NCBI RefSeq assembly: GCF_003311645.1
Contig: NZ_QEST01000131.1
Location: 1 to 64,000, forward strand
DNA length: 64,000 nt
Direction of reading: 5' to 3'
Origin: Streptomyces sp. PT12
GTDB lineage: Bacteria; Actinomycetota; Actinomycetes; Streptomycetales; Streptomycetaceae
Position 1 is the first letter of the stretch. Each line of letters begins with the position of its first letter. The notes beneath the pieces are model-generated. The model worked only from the letters and a program-made list of their open reading frames with translations, was not told the origin of the DNA and did not search any database. Made by a program: the position numbers and the translations under genes. This document shows, in pieces, positions 8,551-17,149 of this stretch.

Positions 8551-9685
8551 CGCCCCCCACCGCGTACAGCTCGCGCTCCACCTGGTCGAGCGCGAGCCGC
8601 AGCGCCCCGGTGGCCACGGCCGTGTCGCCGAGCGCGGAGGCCACGACGCGGGGCGCGCGCAGGCAGTAACGTTCCAGCTCGCGCCGCACCGGCTCCACCA
8701 CCTCGTCGAGGCCGACCGCCCAGCCGCCGATCACCACCAGCTCGGGGTCGAGCGCCAGCACCAGCGCCGCCACGTCGTGCACCAGCCGCGCCACGAAGCG
8801 CCCCACCGCGGCCCCGGCGCGCCGGTCGCCCTCCCTGGCCTCGGCGATCACCCGCGCCACGGCCATCTCGTCCAGCGGATCCAGCGGCTCGCCCGACGTG
8901 GACAGCAGCCGCTCGGGGGTGGCCTGGCGCCCCAGCAGGTGCAGCGCCCCGATCTCCCCGGCCGCCCCGCCGTGCCCGCGGTGCAGCCGCCCGCCGATCA
9001 GCGACCCGGCGCCCGGGCTCAGCCCCGCGAGCACCATCACCACGTCGTCGGCCCCGGCCGCCGCGCCCACCCAACGCTCCGCGAGAACGGCGGCGTTGGC
9101 GTCGTTCTCCACCTGCACGGGGCAGCCGAACGCCGCTCGCAGCCGCCCGCCGAGGTCGAGGCCCGTCCAGCCCGGCAGCGCGGTGCACAGCGTCACCGTG
9201 CCGTCGAGGCCGACGATGCCGGGGCTGCCCACGCCCACCGCGCGCAGCGGCGCCGCGTCGTCCCGCTCGCCGAGCAGCTCCGCCGCCACGGCCTGCGCGC
9301 CCGCAAGCCGCTCGTCGGCCGTCGCCCGCGTGGACACCTCGCGCGCCGCGCCGCCGAGCCGGTGGCCCGCCAGGTCGGCGAGCACCGCGGCGACCCGGCG
9401 CGGCCCCAGCTCGATGCCGAGCAGCAGCCCCGCCTCGGCCCTGAAACGGAAACGGCGCGCGGGTCGCCCCGCGCGCCCTCCCGATCCCGACACCCCGGTC
9501 TCGGCGACCAGGCCCGCCTCGGCCAGGCCCTCCACGACGCCCTCGACGGTCGGCCGTGACAGGCCCGTCTCCCTGGCCAGGTCCGTCAGCGAACAGGACG
9601 GCTCGGCGTCCCGCAGCGCCCGCAGCACCGCCGCGGAGTTGATCCTGCGCAGCAGCGACGGATCGCCACCGGTGAGACTCCCCAC
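8537..9685 (-). CDS. ROK family transcriptional regulator
   Basis: A 382-residue NagC/XylR-type repressor. The N-terminal winged helix (SLTDLARETGLSRPTVEGVVEGL) spans about residues 30-65. It is followed by a sugar-kinase-like ROK domain with GIELGPRRVAAVL, the GSPGIVGLDGTV block and VENDANAAVLAE. The His of the usual zinc site is present (GHGGAAGEIGALHL), but the following region lacks the CxCGxxGCxE cysteine cluster typical of ROK proteins. Zinc-dependent folding or sensing is therefore doubtful. The catalytic Asp of true kinases is part of the ENDAN region, yet a DNA-binding domain argues for a regulator. Target genes are unknown. It overlaps the 3' end of the GntR gene convergently. Confidence 0.9.
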   Translation of the reverse strand: MGSLTGGDPSLLRRINSAAVLRALRDAEPSCSLTDLARETGLSRPTVEGVVEGLAEAGLVAETGVSGSGGRAGRPARRFRFRAEAGLLLGIELGPRRVAAVLADLAGHRLGGAAREVSTRATADERLAGAQAVAAELLGERDDAAPLRAVGVGSPGIVGLDGTVTLCTALPGWTGLDLGGRLRAAFGCPVQVENDANAAVLAERWVGAAAGADDVVMVLAGLSPGAGSLIGGRLHRGHGGAAGEIGALHLLGRQATPERLLSTSGEPLDPLDEMAVARVIAEAREGDRRAGAAVGRFVARLVHDVAALVLALDPELVVIGGWAVGLDEVVEPVRRELERYCLRAPRVVASALGDTAVATGALRLALDQVERELYAVGGVSSR

Positions 9686-9750
9686 ACCGCCCGCCTTCCG
9701 CGACCGTGCCCGTTCGTGTCCCTTCGTGTCTCTCGCGTCCCTTCGCGTCT

Positions 9751-11181
9751 CTAAAGGATCGCCCCCGGCGCGTACGCCGCCGCCTCGGGGTGGCTCTTGA
9801 CGACCTCCTCGATCCGCGCGATCACCGCCGCGACCTGGCTCTCGGCCGCACCCGTGAAGGACAGCCGGTCGGCCATCAGCGCGTCGAGCCCCGGGCGGTC
9901 GAGCGGGATGCGGGGGTCGCGCGCGAGCCGGTCGAGCAGGTCGTTGCCCTCGGCGCCCTCCCGCAGCCGCAGGGCCGCGGCCACGGCGTGCTCCTTGATG
10001 ACCTCGTGCGCCGTCTCACGGCCCACGCCCGCCCGCACCGCCGCCATCAGCACCTTGGTGGTGGCGAGGAACGGCAGATAGCGGTCGAGCTCGCGCGCCA
10101 CCACGGGCTCGAAGGCGCCGAACTCGTCGAGCACCGTGAGAAACGTCTCGGCAAGACCGTCGAAGGCGAAGAACGCGTCGGGCAGCGCGACGCGGCGCAC
10201 CACCGAGCACGAGACGTCGCCCTCGTTCCACTGGTCGCCCGCCAGCTCGCCCGCCATCGAGGCATAGCCGCGCAGCACCACGGCCAGGCCGTTGACCCGC
10301 TCGCACGAGCGGGTGTTCATCTTGTGCGGCATCGCGGACGAGCCGACCTGGCCCGGCTTGAACCCCTCGGTCACCAGCTCCTGCCCGGCCATCAGCCGGA
10401 TCGTGCGGGCGAGCGACGAGGGCGCGGCGGCCAGCTGCACCAGCGCGGTCACCACCTCGTAGTCGAGCGACCGCGGATAGACCTGGCCCACCGACGTCAG
10501 CACCCGCCCGAAGCCCAGGTGGGCGGCCACCCGCCCCTCCAGGTCGGCGAGCCCGGCCTCGTCGCCGCCCAGCAGGTCGAGCATGTCCTGCCCGGTCCCG
10601 ACCGGGCCCTTGATCCCGCGTAGCGGATAGCGTTCAAGCAGCTCCTCGACCCGGCCGAGCGCCACAAGCAGCTCGTCGGCCGCGGTGGCGAAGCGCTTGC
10701 CCAACGTGGTGGCCTGCGCGGGGACGTTGTGCGAACGGCCCGCCATCACCAGGGCCCCGTGCTCCCCGGCCAGCCTCCCGAGCCGCGCCAGCAGCGCCAC
10801 CGCCCGGTCCCGCGCCAGCTCCAGGGAGCGCCGGATCTGCAACTGCTCGACGTTCTCGGTCAGATCGCGTGACGTCATGCCCTTGTGGACCTGCTCGTGC
10901 CCGGCCAGCGCGTTGAACTCCTCGATGCGCGCCTTCACATCGTGCCGGGTGACCCGCTCCCGCGCGGCGATCGACGCCAGGTCCACCCGGTCGACGACGC
11001 GCTCGTAGTCCGCGACGGCGCCCTCGGGCACGGCCACGCCCAGCTCGTCAAGCGCCCGCAGGACCGCGAGCCACAGCCGCCGTTCGAGCACCACCTTGTG
11101 CTCGGGGGACCACAGGCGGGCCAGCTCGACGGAGGCGTAGCGGCCCGCCAGAACGTTCGGAATGCGCGGCTTGTCAGTCAC
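9751..11181 (-). CDS. purB: adenylosuccinate lyase
   Basis: A 476-residue member of the fumarase/aspartase superfamily. PurB splits fumarate from SAICAR and from adenylosuccinate in purine synthesis. The family signature GSSAMPHKMN is near residue 282, and the catalytic His region GRSHNVPAQ and the HKGMTSRDLTEN block are present. The length matches actinobacterial PurB. The GTG at 11181 (VTDKPRIPNVLAGRY) is chosen because the conserved N-terminus starts there. The longer open frame runs into the next gene. It is a housekeeping gene. Confidence 0.96.
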   Translation of the reverse strand: MTDKPRIPNVLAGRYASVELARLWSPEHKVVLERRLWLAVLRALDELGVAVPEGAVADYERVVDRVDLASIAARERVTRHDVKARIEEFNALAGHEQVHKGMTSRDLTENVEQLQIRRSLELARDRAVALLARLGRLAGEHGALVMAGRSHNVPAQATTLGKRFATAADELLVALGRVEELLERYPLRGIKGPVGTGQDMLDLLGGDEAGLADLEGRVAAHLGFGRVLTSVGQVYPRSLDYEVVTALVQLAAAPSSLARTIRLMAGQELVTEGFKPGQVGSSAMPHKMNTRSCERVNGLAVVLRGYASMAGELAGDQWNEGDVSCSVVRRVALPDAFFAFDGLAETFLTVLDEFGAFEPVVARELDRYLPFLATTKVLMAAVRAGVGRETAHEVIKEHAVAAALRLREGAEGNDLLDRLARDPRIPLDRPGLDALMADRLSFTGAAESQVAAVIARIEEVVKSHPEAAAYAPGAIL

Positions 11182-11204
11182 GCCACCGGATTCTACGGGC
11201 CGCC

Positions 11205-12008
11205 TCAGAGGCGCTTCTCCCGCAGGAGGGGCGTCAGCTCGGGGCGCTTGGGCAGGCGGCCGTCGCCGGATGAGCGGCCGGTCAGGCGGCGGGCGATCCA
11301 CGGCAGCAGGTGCTCGCGGGCGAACCTGACGTCCTTGGCGCGCCGCACCGCCCAGCTCACGGGAGCCGAGACCGGCAGCGGCACGTCCCACGCGAAGTCC
11401 GGCTCGTGTCCGAGCCGCTGCCACACCGCCTCGCCGACCCGCCGGTGGCCCTCGGCGGTCAGGTGCAGCCGGTCGTCGGCCCACAGCCGGGGGTCGCCGA
11501 GCGCGGGTGCGGCGTAGAGGTCGACGACCAGGGCCCCGTGCCGCTCGGCCAGCTCGTCGATAAACGCGAACAGCCGGTCCATGCGCGGCCGGTACCGCTC
11601 GAGCACGGGCCCGTTCCGCCCGGGGCTGCGCATCAGGACCAGCTGGCGGCAGGTGGGCGCGAGCCGGGCCACGGAGTCGGCGAGCAGCCCGCACACCTCG
11701 TCCATGTCGCAGCGCGGGCGCAGCACGTCGTTGAGCCCGCCGACGAGCGTGATCAGGTCGGCGTCCATCGCGGCGGCGGCTGGCACCTGCTCGGCGGCGA
11801 TCTGCCGCATCAGCTTGCCGCGCACGGCCAGGTTGGCGTAGGCGAACCCGTCGTGCCTGGCGGCGAGCCGCGCGGCGAGGAGGTCGGCCCAGCCCCGGTA
11901 GGTGCCGTCGGGCAGGGCGTCGGACATGCCCTCGGTGAACGAGTCACCCAGGGCCACATAGCTGCGGAAATGAGGCGCGTCGTGCATGGCGGCCACCATC
12001 GTAGCCAC
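11205..12008 (-). CDS. SGNH/GDSL hydrolase family protein
   Basis: A 267-residue esterase/lipase-type protein. Block I is YVALGDSFTEGMSD with the nucleophilic Ser, block III is GGLND with the oxyanion Asn, and block V is DRLHLTAEGH with the Asp-x-x-His pair. No signal peptide is seen, so it is probably intracellular. An internal ATG at 11987 (MHDAPHF) is an equally good start and gives a more typical N-terminus. The gene lies 23 bp upstream of purB on the same strand and could be cotranscribed. The substrate is unknown. Confidence 0.88.
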   Translation of the reverse strand: MATMVAAMHDAPHFRSYVALGDSFTEGMSDALPDGTYRGWADLLAARLAARHDGFAYANLAVRGKLMRQIAAEQVPAAAAMDADLITLVGGLNDVLRPRCDMDEVCGLLADSVARLAPTCRQLVLMRSPGRNGPVLERYRPRMDRLFAFIDELAERHGALVVDLYAAPALGDPRLWADDRLHLTAEGHRRVGEAVWQRLGHEPDFAWDVPLPVSAPVSWAVRRAKDVRFAREHLLPWIARRLTGRSSGDGRLPKRPELTPLLREKRL

Positions 12009-12072
12009 GCGGGGACGGCCGCAGGAGAGCGCCTTCGGTCACGGTCGAACATGGCCGACCGGATCGGGTCGC

Positions 12073-12576
12073 TCAGGGCTCGAAGCCCTCGGCGCGCTCC
12101 TCGCGCTCGTCCTGCGCGATGTGCATCGCCGCTTCCTCGGCCGCGGCCGCGCCCCCGTCGATGCCGACGTCCTCGGCCGTGACGTCGGCGTCGCGCGGCG
12201 GCCCTTCGCCCTCGTCGCCGACCAGGCGCCCGGCCCGTTCGCCGCCCGAGATCTCGTCGCCGAGCGGCTCGCCCGCCTGGTCGGGGCTGTCGCCGACGCC
12301 GTCGCCCGGATCGTCGTCGGCGCCCACGTCGGGCAGCTCGACGGCGAGGCGCTCGTCGAGCGACTGACGCTCGCGCTGCTCGGCCGCCGTGGTGCCGGGG
12401 CCCGTGACCGCGAGGGGCCTCTCGGGCGGGGAGTAGCCCTCGTCAAGGACCTCGTCGAGGCCCTTCTCGCCGAGCGCGTTCTCCAGGTCCGCCTCGTAGG
12501 TGACATCCTCGGTGGGGTCGATCGGCTGGTACACGTCGTCGCCCATCGGCTCGTCGCCCATCGGCTCGTCGGTCAC
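12073..12576 (-). CDS. DUF5709 domain-containing protein
   Basis: A very acidic 167-residue protein with the family hallmarks: repeated acidic N-terminus (MTDEPMGDEPMGDDVYQPIDP), the LDEVLDEGYSPPERPL motif, then QRERQSLDERLAVE, and a C-terminal EEAAMHIAQDE block. DUF5709 proteins are small actinobacterial proteins of unknown function. It lies 7 bp downstream of the DUF2267 gene on the same strand, so the two are very likely one operon. A 15-bp direct repeat at the 5' end encodes the doubled DEPMG. Confidence 0.85.
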   Translation of the reverse strand: MTDEPMGDEPMGDDVYQPIDPTEDVTYEADLENALGEKGLDEVLDEGYSPPERPLAVTGPGTTAAEQRERQSLDERLAVELPDVGADDDPGDGVGDSPDQAGEPLGDEISGGERAGRLVGDEGEGPPRDADVTAEDVGIDGGAAAAEEAAMHIAQDEREERAEGFEP

Positions 12577-12582
12577 GGCCGC

Positions 12583-12990
12583 TCACCGCCCGGAGCTGCC
12601 CGCGAAGAGGACGTCGGCGAGCTCGTCGTCCAGGGCGTCCCTGACCTTGTCGGTCAGGCTCCCGACGGTGGCCTCGTCCGTGACCTCGACCACGCAACGG
12701 GCCTCGTGCACCGCCTTGGGCAGGTCGGCGCCCGAGCGCTCGGAGACGCGGGCGAAGAACTGCTCGTTGGTCATCCTGATGCCGGTGGCCGGGAGGTCGG
12801 GCGCCGTGGCGACGCGCCGCAGGTGCTCGCCGATCTCCCGGGGCAGCTGGGCGGCAAGGTGCTCGGCCAGCGCGGGCGGGATGCGTTCGGCGAGGGTCTC
12901 CAGGCTGGCCCGGGTGGCGGCCTCGGCAGCGCCCCTGCTGTCGAGCCGGGCGCGGGCCTGGACCTGTCCTATGAAGTCGTCGTGTCGCAT
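12583..12990 (-). CDS. DUF2267 domain-containing protein
   Basis: A 135-residue all-helical protein that fits the DUF2267 family: MRHDDFIGQVQARA at the N-terminus, then TLETLAERI-like helix ends, PPALAEHLAAQLP and MTNEQFFARVSERSG. The function is unknown; the family is often found with stress or regulatory genes. The ATG at 12990 is chosen because the family starts there, although the frame stays open into the damaged gene upstream. It probably heads a two-gene unit with the DUF5709 gene. Confidence 0.85.
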   Translation of the reverse strand: MRHDDFIGQVQARARLDSRGAAEAATRASLETLAERIPPALAEHLAAQLPREIGEHLRRVATAPDLPATGIRMTNEQFFARVSERSGADLPKAVHEARCVVEVTDEATVGSLTDKVRDALDDELADVLFAGSSGR

Positions 12991-12994
12991 GGGC

Positions 12995-13373
12995 GCCGGG
13001 TTCCCCGGAGAGCCGGGGCAAAACAGGCATTTCCGGCCCCGGTGTCCTCGGGTGCTTTCAGGTCCCTTCGCGCGTTCTCGGGCGTCGAGCCAGGGGAAGC
13101 CCAGGGGGTCGGCCTCGACTCGGGCGAAGACCGCCGCGTCGTCGTGGCCGCGTAGCCGGTCGAGGAAGGGGAAGTCCTCGGGGGCCACCGCGCGCCGGGC
13201 CAGCGGCCGCACCGCCGCGGCGTCAGCTCCCGCAGGTCGGCGCGGTCCGAGCCGTGCAGCACGAGCCCGGCGCGGTCGAGCAGCCGGTCGAACGCGCCGA
13301 GCGTCGCCTCGTCGGGCGGCGGGGCCGCGGGCGCCCGCAGCCAGTCGGCGGACAGCGTCTCGTCCACGGCCAT
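12995..13373 (-). pseudogene. frameshifted hypothetical gene, function unknown
   Basis: The ATG at 13373 opens MAVDETLSADWLRAP and LDRAGLVLHGSDRADLREL with normal actinomycete codon bias. After about 52 residues good codon use moves to the next frame (RPLARRAVAPEDFPFLDRLR, then VEADPLGFPWLDARERA). A single-base frameshift near 13215-13225 would restore one protein. An uninterrupted reading in the first frame exists (134 residues to 12969), but its second half is Ser/Thr/Arg-rich nonsense. I do not recognise the family. It is either a decaying gene or a sequencing error, and the 3' end is uncertain because it merges into the DUF2267 start region. Confidence 0.45.
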
Positions 13374-13405
13374 GCCGCCCAGCGTAACGACCCGGCGCGC
13401 CGCCG

Positions 13406-15034
13406 TCAGGCGTCCGAACTCAGCACGGCCATCGCCGCGTTGTGCCCCCCGATGCCGCTGACGCCGCCGCCGCGCACCGCGCCGGCGCCGCACAGCAGCA
13501 CCGTGGGGTGGCCCGTCGCCACGCCCCAGCGCGCCGCGGGGTCGGCCGCGGCGCGCTCGGCGGCCTCCCCTTCGGCCTCGTCCGCCTCGTCGAGCCAGGG
13601 GAAGGAGAGGTCGCCGTGGAAGATGTGGCCGCCGGGCAGCCGCAGGTCGCGCTCCAGGTCGAGCGGCGTCCTCGCCTCGACGCAGGGCCTGCCGTCGCCG
13701 TCCAGCGCGAGGCAGTCGGCGATCGGCTCGGCCAGGTGCGCGTCGAACGCCGCGAGCGTCGCGCCCAGCAGCTCCGCGCGCGCCGCGTCGTTCCTCCCCT
13801 CACCCCCCGCGAAGAGCCGCGCGGGGGTGTGCAGCCCGAACAGCGTCAGGGTGTGGTGGCCCGTCGCGGCCAGCTCGGGGGAGAGGATCGAGGGGTCGGT
13901 GAGCGAGTGGCAGTACACCTCGCTCGGCGGCGTGCCCGGCAGCCGCCCCGCCGCCGCCTCCCGGTGCGCCGCCGCCAGCTGCCCATAGCCCTCGGCGATG
14001 TGGAACGTTCCCGCGAACGCCTCGCGCGGATCCACGCCGGGGTCGCGCAGCGCGGGCAGCCGCCGCAGCAGCATGTTCACCTTGAACTGCGCGCCCTCCG
14101 CCGCGGCGGCGGCCCCTGGCTCCTCGCCAAGCAGCCGAGCCAGCTCCCGCGGCGACGCGTTGACCAGCACCCGGCGCGCGCCCACCGTGCCGCCGCCGCC
14201 CCCCTCGGTCACGAACGCCACCTCGGCCGCCGTCCCGTCCGTCGCGATGGACGTCACCTCGTGCCCCACCCGGATCTCCGCGCCCGCCGCCCGCGCCGCG
14301 TCGGCCAGCGCGTCCGTCACCGCGCCCATCCCGCCCACCGGCACATCCCACGCGCCCGTGCCCTGCCCCATCACGTGGTACAGGAAGCAGCGGTTCTGGA
14401 GCAGCGCCGGGTCGTGCGCCCCGGCGAACGTGCCGATCAGCCCGTCCGTCAGCACCACCCCGCGCACCAGGTCGTCGTCGAACGCCGCCTCGATCGCCTC
14501 GCCGAGCGGCCGCTCGAACAGCGCCTCCCACGCCGCGCCGTCGCCCACCCGCGCCCGCAGCTCGGCCCGCCCCGGCAGCGGCTCGGTCAGCGTGGGCCAC
14601 ACCCGCTCGGCCACCCGCCCGGTCATGGCGTGGAAGCGCCGCCACGCCTCGTACTCCCGGTCCGAGCCGGTCAGCCGCGCGAACGCCTCCCGCGTCCTGG
14701 CCTCCCCGCCGCCCACGAGCAGCCCGCCGGGGACCCCGCCCCGCTCGAAGGGCGTGTAGGACGACCAGCGCCTCGGCCGCAGCGTGACGTTCAGCCCCAG
14801 GTCGCGCACGATCCGCGCGGGCAGCAGGCTCACCAGGTACGCGTAGCGCGAGAGCCGCGCGGCGACGCCGGGGAAGGCCGCGTCGGAGACGGCCGCGCCG
14901 CCCGTCCTGCCCAGCCGTTCGAGCACCAGCACCCGGCGACCCGCCCTGGCCAGATAGGCGGCGGCCACCAGGCCGTTGTGGCCGCCGCCGACGATCACCG
15001 CGTCATGGACGTCGTGGAGAGTTCCTTCGGGCAT
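13406..15034 (-). CDS. FAD-dependent phytoene-desaturase-type oxidoreductase
   Basis: A 542-residue flavoprotein. The Rossmann FAD motif AVIVGGGHNGLVAAAYLARAG is at the N-terminus (GGGHNG loop), followed by VLVLERLGRTGGAA. A C-terminal GAGAVRGGGVSGIGGHNAA block is typical of the phytoene dehydrogenase/CrtI-like superfamily. No other carotenoid gene is nearby, so this is probably a general amine-oxidase-like or pyridine nucleotide oxidoreductase of the PNDRD class rather than a carotenoid enzyme. The ATG at 15034 is preceded by AAGGG. It is divergent from the ABC exporter. Confidence 0.88.
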   Translation of the reverse strand: MPEGTLHDVHDAVIVGGGHNGLVAAAYLARAGRRVLVLERLGRTGGAAVSDAAFPGVAARLSRYAYLVSLLPARIVRDLGLNVTLRPRRWSSYTPFERGGVPGGLLVGGGEARTREAFARLTGSDREYEAWRRFHAMTGRVAERVWPTLTEPLPGRAELRARVGDGAAWEALFERPLGEAIEAAFDDDLVRGVVLTDGLIGTFAGAHDPALLQNRCFLYHVMGQGTGAWDVPVGGMGAVTDALADAARAAGAEIRVGHEVTSIATDGTAAEVAFVTEGGGGGTVGARRVLVNASPRELARLLGEEPGAAAAAEGAQFKVNMLLRRLPALRDPGVDPREAFAGTFHIAEGYGQLAAAHREAAAGRLPGTPPSEVYCHSLTDPSILSPELAATGHHTLTLFGLHTPARLFAGGEGRNDAARAELLGATLAAFDAHLAEPIADCLALDGDGRPCVEARTPLDLERDLRLPGGHIFHGDLSFPWLDEADEAEGEAAERAAADPAARWGVATGHPTVLLCGAGAVRGGGVSGIGGHNAAMAVLSSDA

Positions 15035-15189
15035 GGCCCTTGGTAACACGGGTCACGGCCGCTGGCCAGCTCTCCGCCCTCTCGCCGACCTGCGCGGAGG
15101 CGGCTGATCCGGGCGGCGATCGCCGTAGGGTTGAGGGTTGGCGCGACGCGCCGGACCGTCGCGCCGTTCCCGCAGCACCGAAGGAGCCC

Positions 15190-17127
15190 ATGCCGCACGA
15201 CGCCCCCCACCACGCAGCGCCCAGCCGCGCCACCCCCCGGGACCCCCAGCCCGAGCCGGCCGACGCCGGGCAGCCCGCCCAGATCCGCCGGATCCTTCGC
15301 CTCTTCCGCCCCTACCGCGGCCGCCTCGCCCTGGTCGGCCTCCTGGTGGCCGCCTCGTCCCTCGTGGCCGTCGCCTCGCCGTTCCTGCTCCGCGAGGTCA
15401 TCGACGTCGCCCTCCCCGAGCGCCGCACCGGGCTGCTCGCCCTGCTCGCGCTCGGCATGATCGCCACCGCCGTGACCAGCTCGGTCTTCGGCGTGCTCCA
15501 GACCCTCATCTCCACCACCGTCGGCCAGCGGGTCATGCACGACCTGCGCACCGCCGTGTACGCCAAGCTCCAGCAGATGCCGCTGGCGTTCTTCACCAGG
15601 ACCCGCACCGGCGAGGTCCAGTCCCGCATCGCCAGCGACATCGGCAGCATGCAGGCCACCGTCACCTCCACGGCCACGTCGCTGGTCTCCAACCTGACCG
15701 CGGTCGTCGCCACCGTGGTCGCCATGCTCGCGCTCGACTGGCGGCTGACGCTGGTGTCGCTCGCGCTGCTGCCCGCGTTCGTCTGGATCGCGCGCCGCGT
15801 CGGCCGCGAGCGGCGCAGGATCACCACCCAGCGGCAGAAGCAGATGGCGGCCATGGCCGCCACCGTCACCGAGTCCCTGTCGGTCAGCGGCATCCTGCTC
15901 GGCCGCACGATGGGCCGCGCCGAGGCCCTGACCCGCGAGTTCGCCGACGAGTCACGGCAGCTGGCCGACGTCGAGACCCGCGCCAGCATGGCGGGGCGCT
16001 GGCGGATGGCCACGATCGGCATGATCATGGCCGCGATCCCCGCGCTGCTCTACTGGTCGGCGGGCTTGATGTTCCAGCTCGGCGGCACCCCGCCGTCGAT
16101 CGGCACGCTGGTCGCGTTCGTCAGCCTCCAGCAGGGGCTGCTGCGGCCCGCCGTCTCGCTGCTCTCCACCGGCGTGGACATCCAGGCGTCGCTTGCGCTC
16201 TTCCAGCGGATCTTCGAATACCTCGACCTGCGCGTCGACATCACCGAACGCCCCGACCCGGTCGAGCCCGGCACCAGGGCGCGCGGCGACGTCAGGTTCG
16301 AGAACGTCACCTTCGGCTACGAGCCCGGCGCGCCGCCCATCCTCTCCGGCATCGACATCGCCGTCCCCGCGGGTGGCTCGCTCGCCGTGGTGGGCCCGAC
16401 GGGCGCGGGCAAGACCTCGCTCGGCTACCTGGTGCCGCGCCTGTACGACGTGACGGGCGGCCGGGTCACCATCGACGGCACCGACGTGCGCGACCTCAGC
16501 TTCGCCGCCCTGGCCCGCGCGGTCGGCGTCGTCTCGCAGGAGGCGTACCTCTTCCACGCCTCGGTCGCCGAGAACCTCAGGTTCGCCAGGCCCGACGCCA
16601 CCCCCGACGAGATCGAGGCCGCCGCGCGGGCCGCCCACATCCACGACCACATCGCGTCGCTGCCCGACGGCTACGACACGGTCGTGGGGGAGCGCGGCTA
16701 CCGCTTCTCCGGCGGCGAGAAGCAGCGCCTCGCGCTGGCCCGCACGATCCTGCGCGACCCGCCCGTGCTGGTCCTCGACGAGGCGACCAGCGCGCTCGAC
16801 ACCCGCACCGAGCAGGCCGTCCAGCGCGCCATCGACGCCCTGTCCGCCGGGCGCACCACCATCACCATCGCCCACCGGCTCTCCACCGTGCGCGACGCCG
16901 ACCAGATCGTCGTGCTCGACGGGGGCCGGATCGCCGAACGCGGCACCCACGCCGAGCTGCTGGCCCTCGAAGGCCGCTACGCCGCCCTCCTGCGCAGGGA
17001 CGCCGACGCCGGAATGCGGCCCTCGGCCGGTGCCGTCGGTGCCATCGGTGCCGTCGGGGCCGTCGATGACGTGGCCGAGACGGCCGATGCCGCGCCCGCC
17101 CGCCAGGGCGTCGACGCCACCTCCTGA
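15190..17127 (+). CDS. ABC exporter, fused membrane and ATPase domains
   Basis: A 645-residue half-transporter. Residues of about 35-320 hold the six-helix exporter membrane domain ([42 protein letters not shown] is the intracellular coupling loop). The ATPase follows with Walker [10 protein letters not shown] near 402, signature FSGGEKQRL near 506, Walker [13 protein letters not shown] near 526 and the switch IAHRLS near 559. The ATG at 15190 has a clear AAGGAG at 15181-15186. The C-terminus is an Ala/Val/Gly repeat tail. It directly precedes the PKS relic, so export or resistance linked to the lost polyketide is possible. Export of lipids or drugs is also possible. Confidence 0.94.
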   Translation: MPHDAPHHAAPSRATPRDPQPEPADAGQPAQIRRILRLFRPYRGRLALVGLLVAASSLVAVASPFLLREVIDVALPERRTGLLALLALGMIATAVTSSVFGVLQTLISTTVGQRVMHDLRTAVYAKLQQMPLAFFTRTRTGEVQSRIASDIGSMQATVTSTATSLVSNLTAVVATVVAMLALDWRLTLVSLALLPAFVWIARRVGRERRRITTQRQKQMAAMAATVTESLSVSGILLGRTMGRAEALTREFADESRQLADVETRASMAGRWRMATIGMIMAAIPALLYWSAGLMFQLGGTPPSIGTLVAFVSLQQGLLRPAVSLLSTGVDIQASLALFQRIFEYLDLRVDITERPDPVEPGTRARGDVRFENVTFGYEPGAPPILSGIDIAVPAGGSLAVVGPTGAGKTSLGYLVPRLYDVTGGRVTIDGTDVRDLSFAALARAVGVVSQEAYLFHASVAENLRFARPDATPDEIEAAARAAHIHDHIASLPDGYDTVVGERGYRFSGGEKQRLALARTILRDPPVLVLDEATSALDTRTEQAVQRAIDALSAGRTTITIAHRLSTVRDADQIVVLDGGRIAERGTHAELLALEGRYAALLRRDADAGMRPSAGAVGAIGAVGAVDDVAETADAAPARQGVDATS

Positions 17128-17149
17128 CCGCACCCCCGTCCAACTCGCC

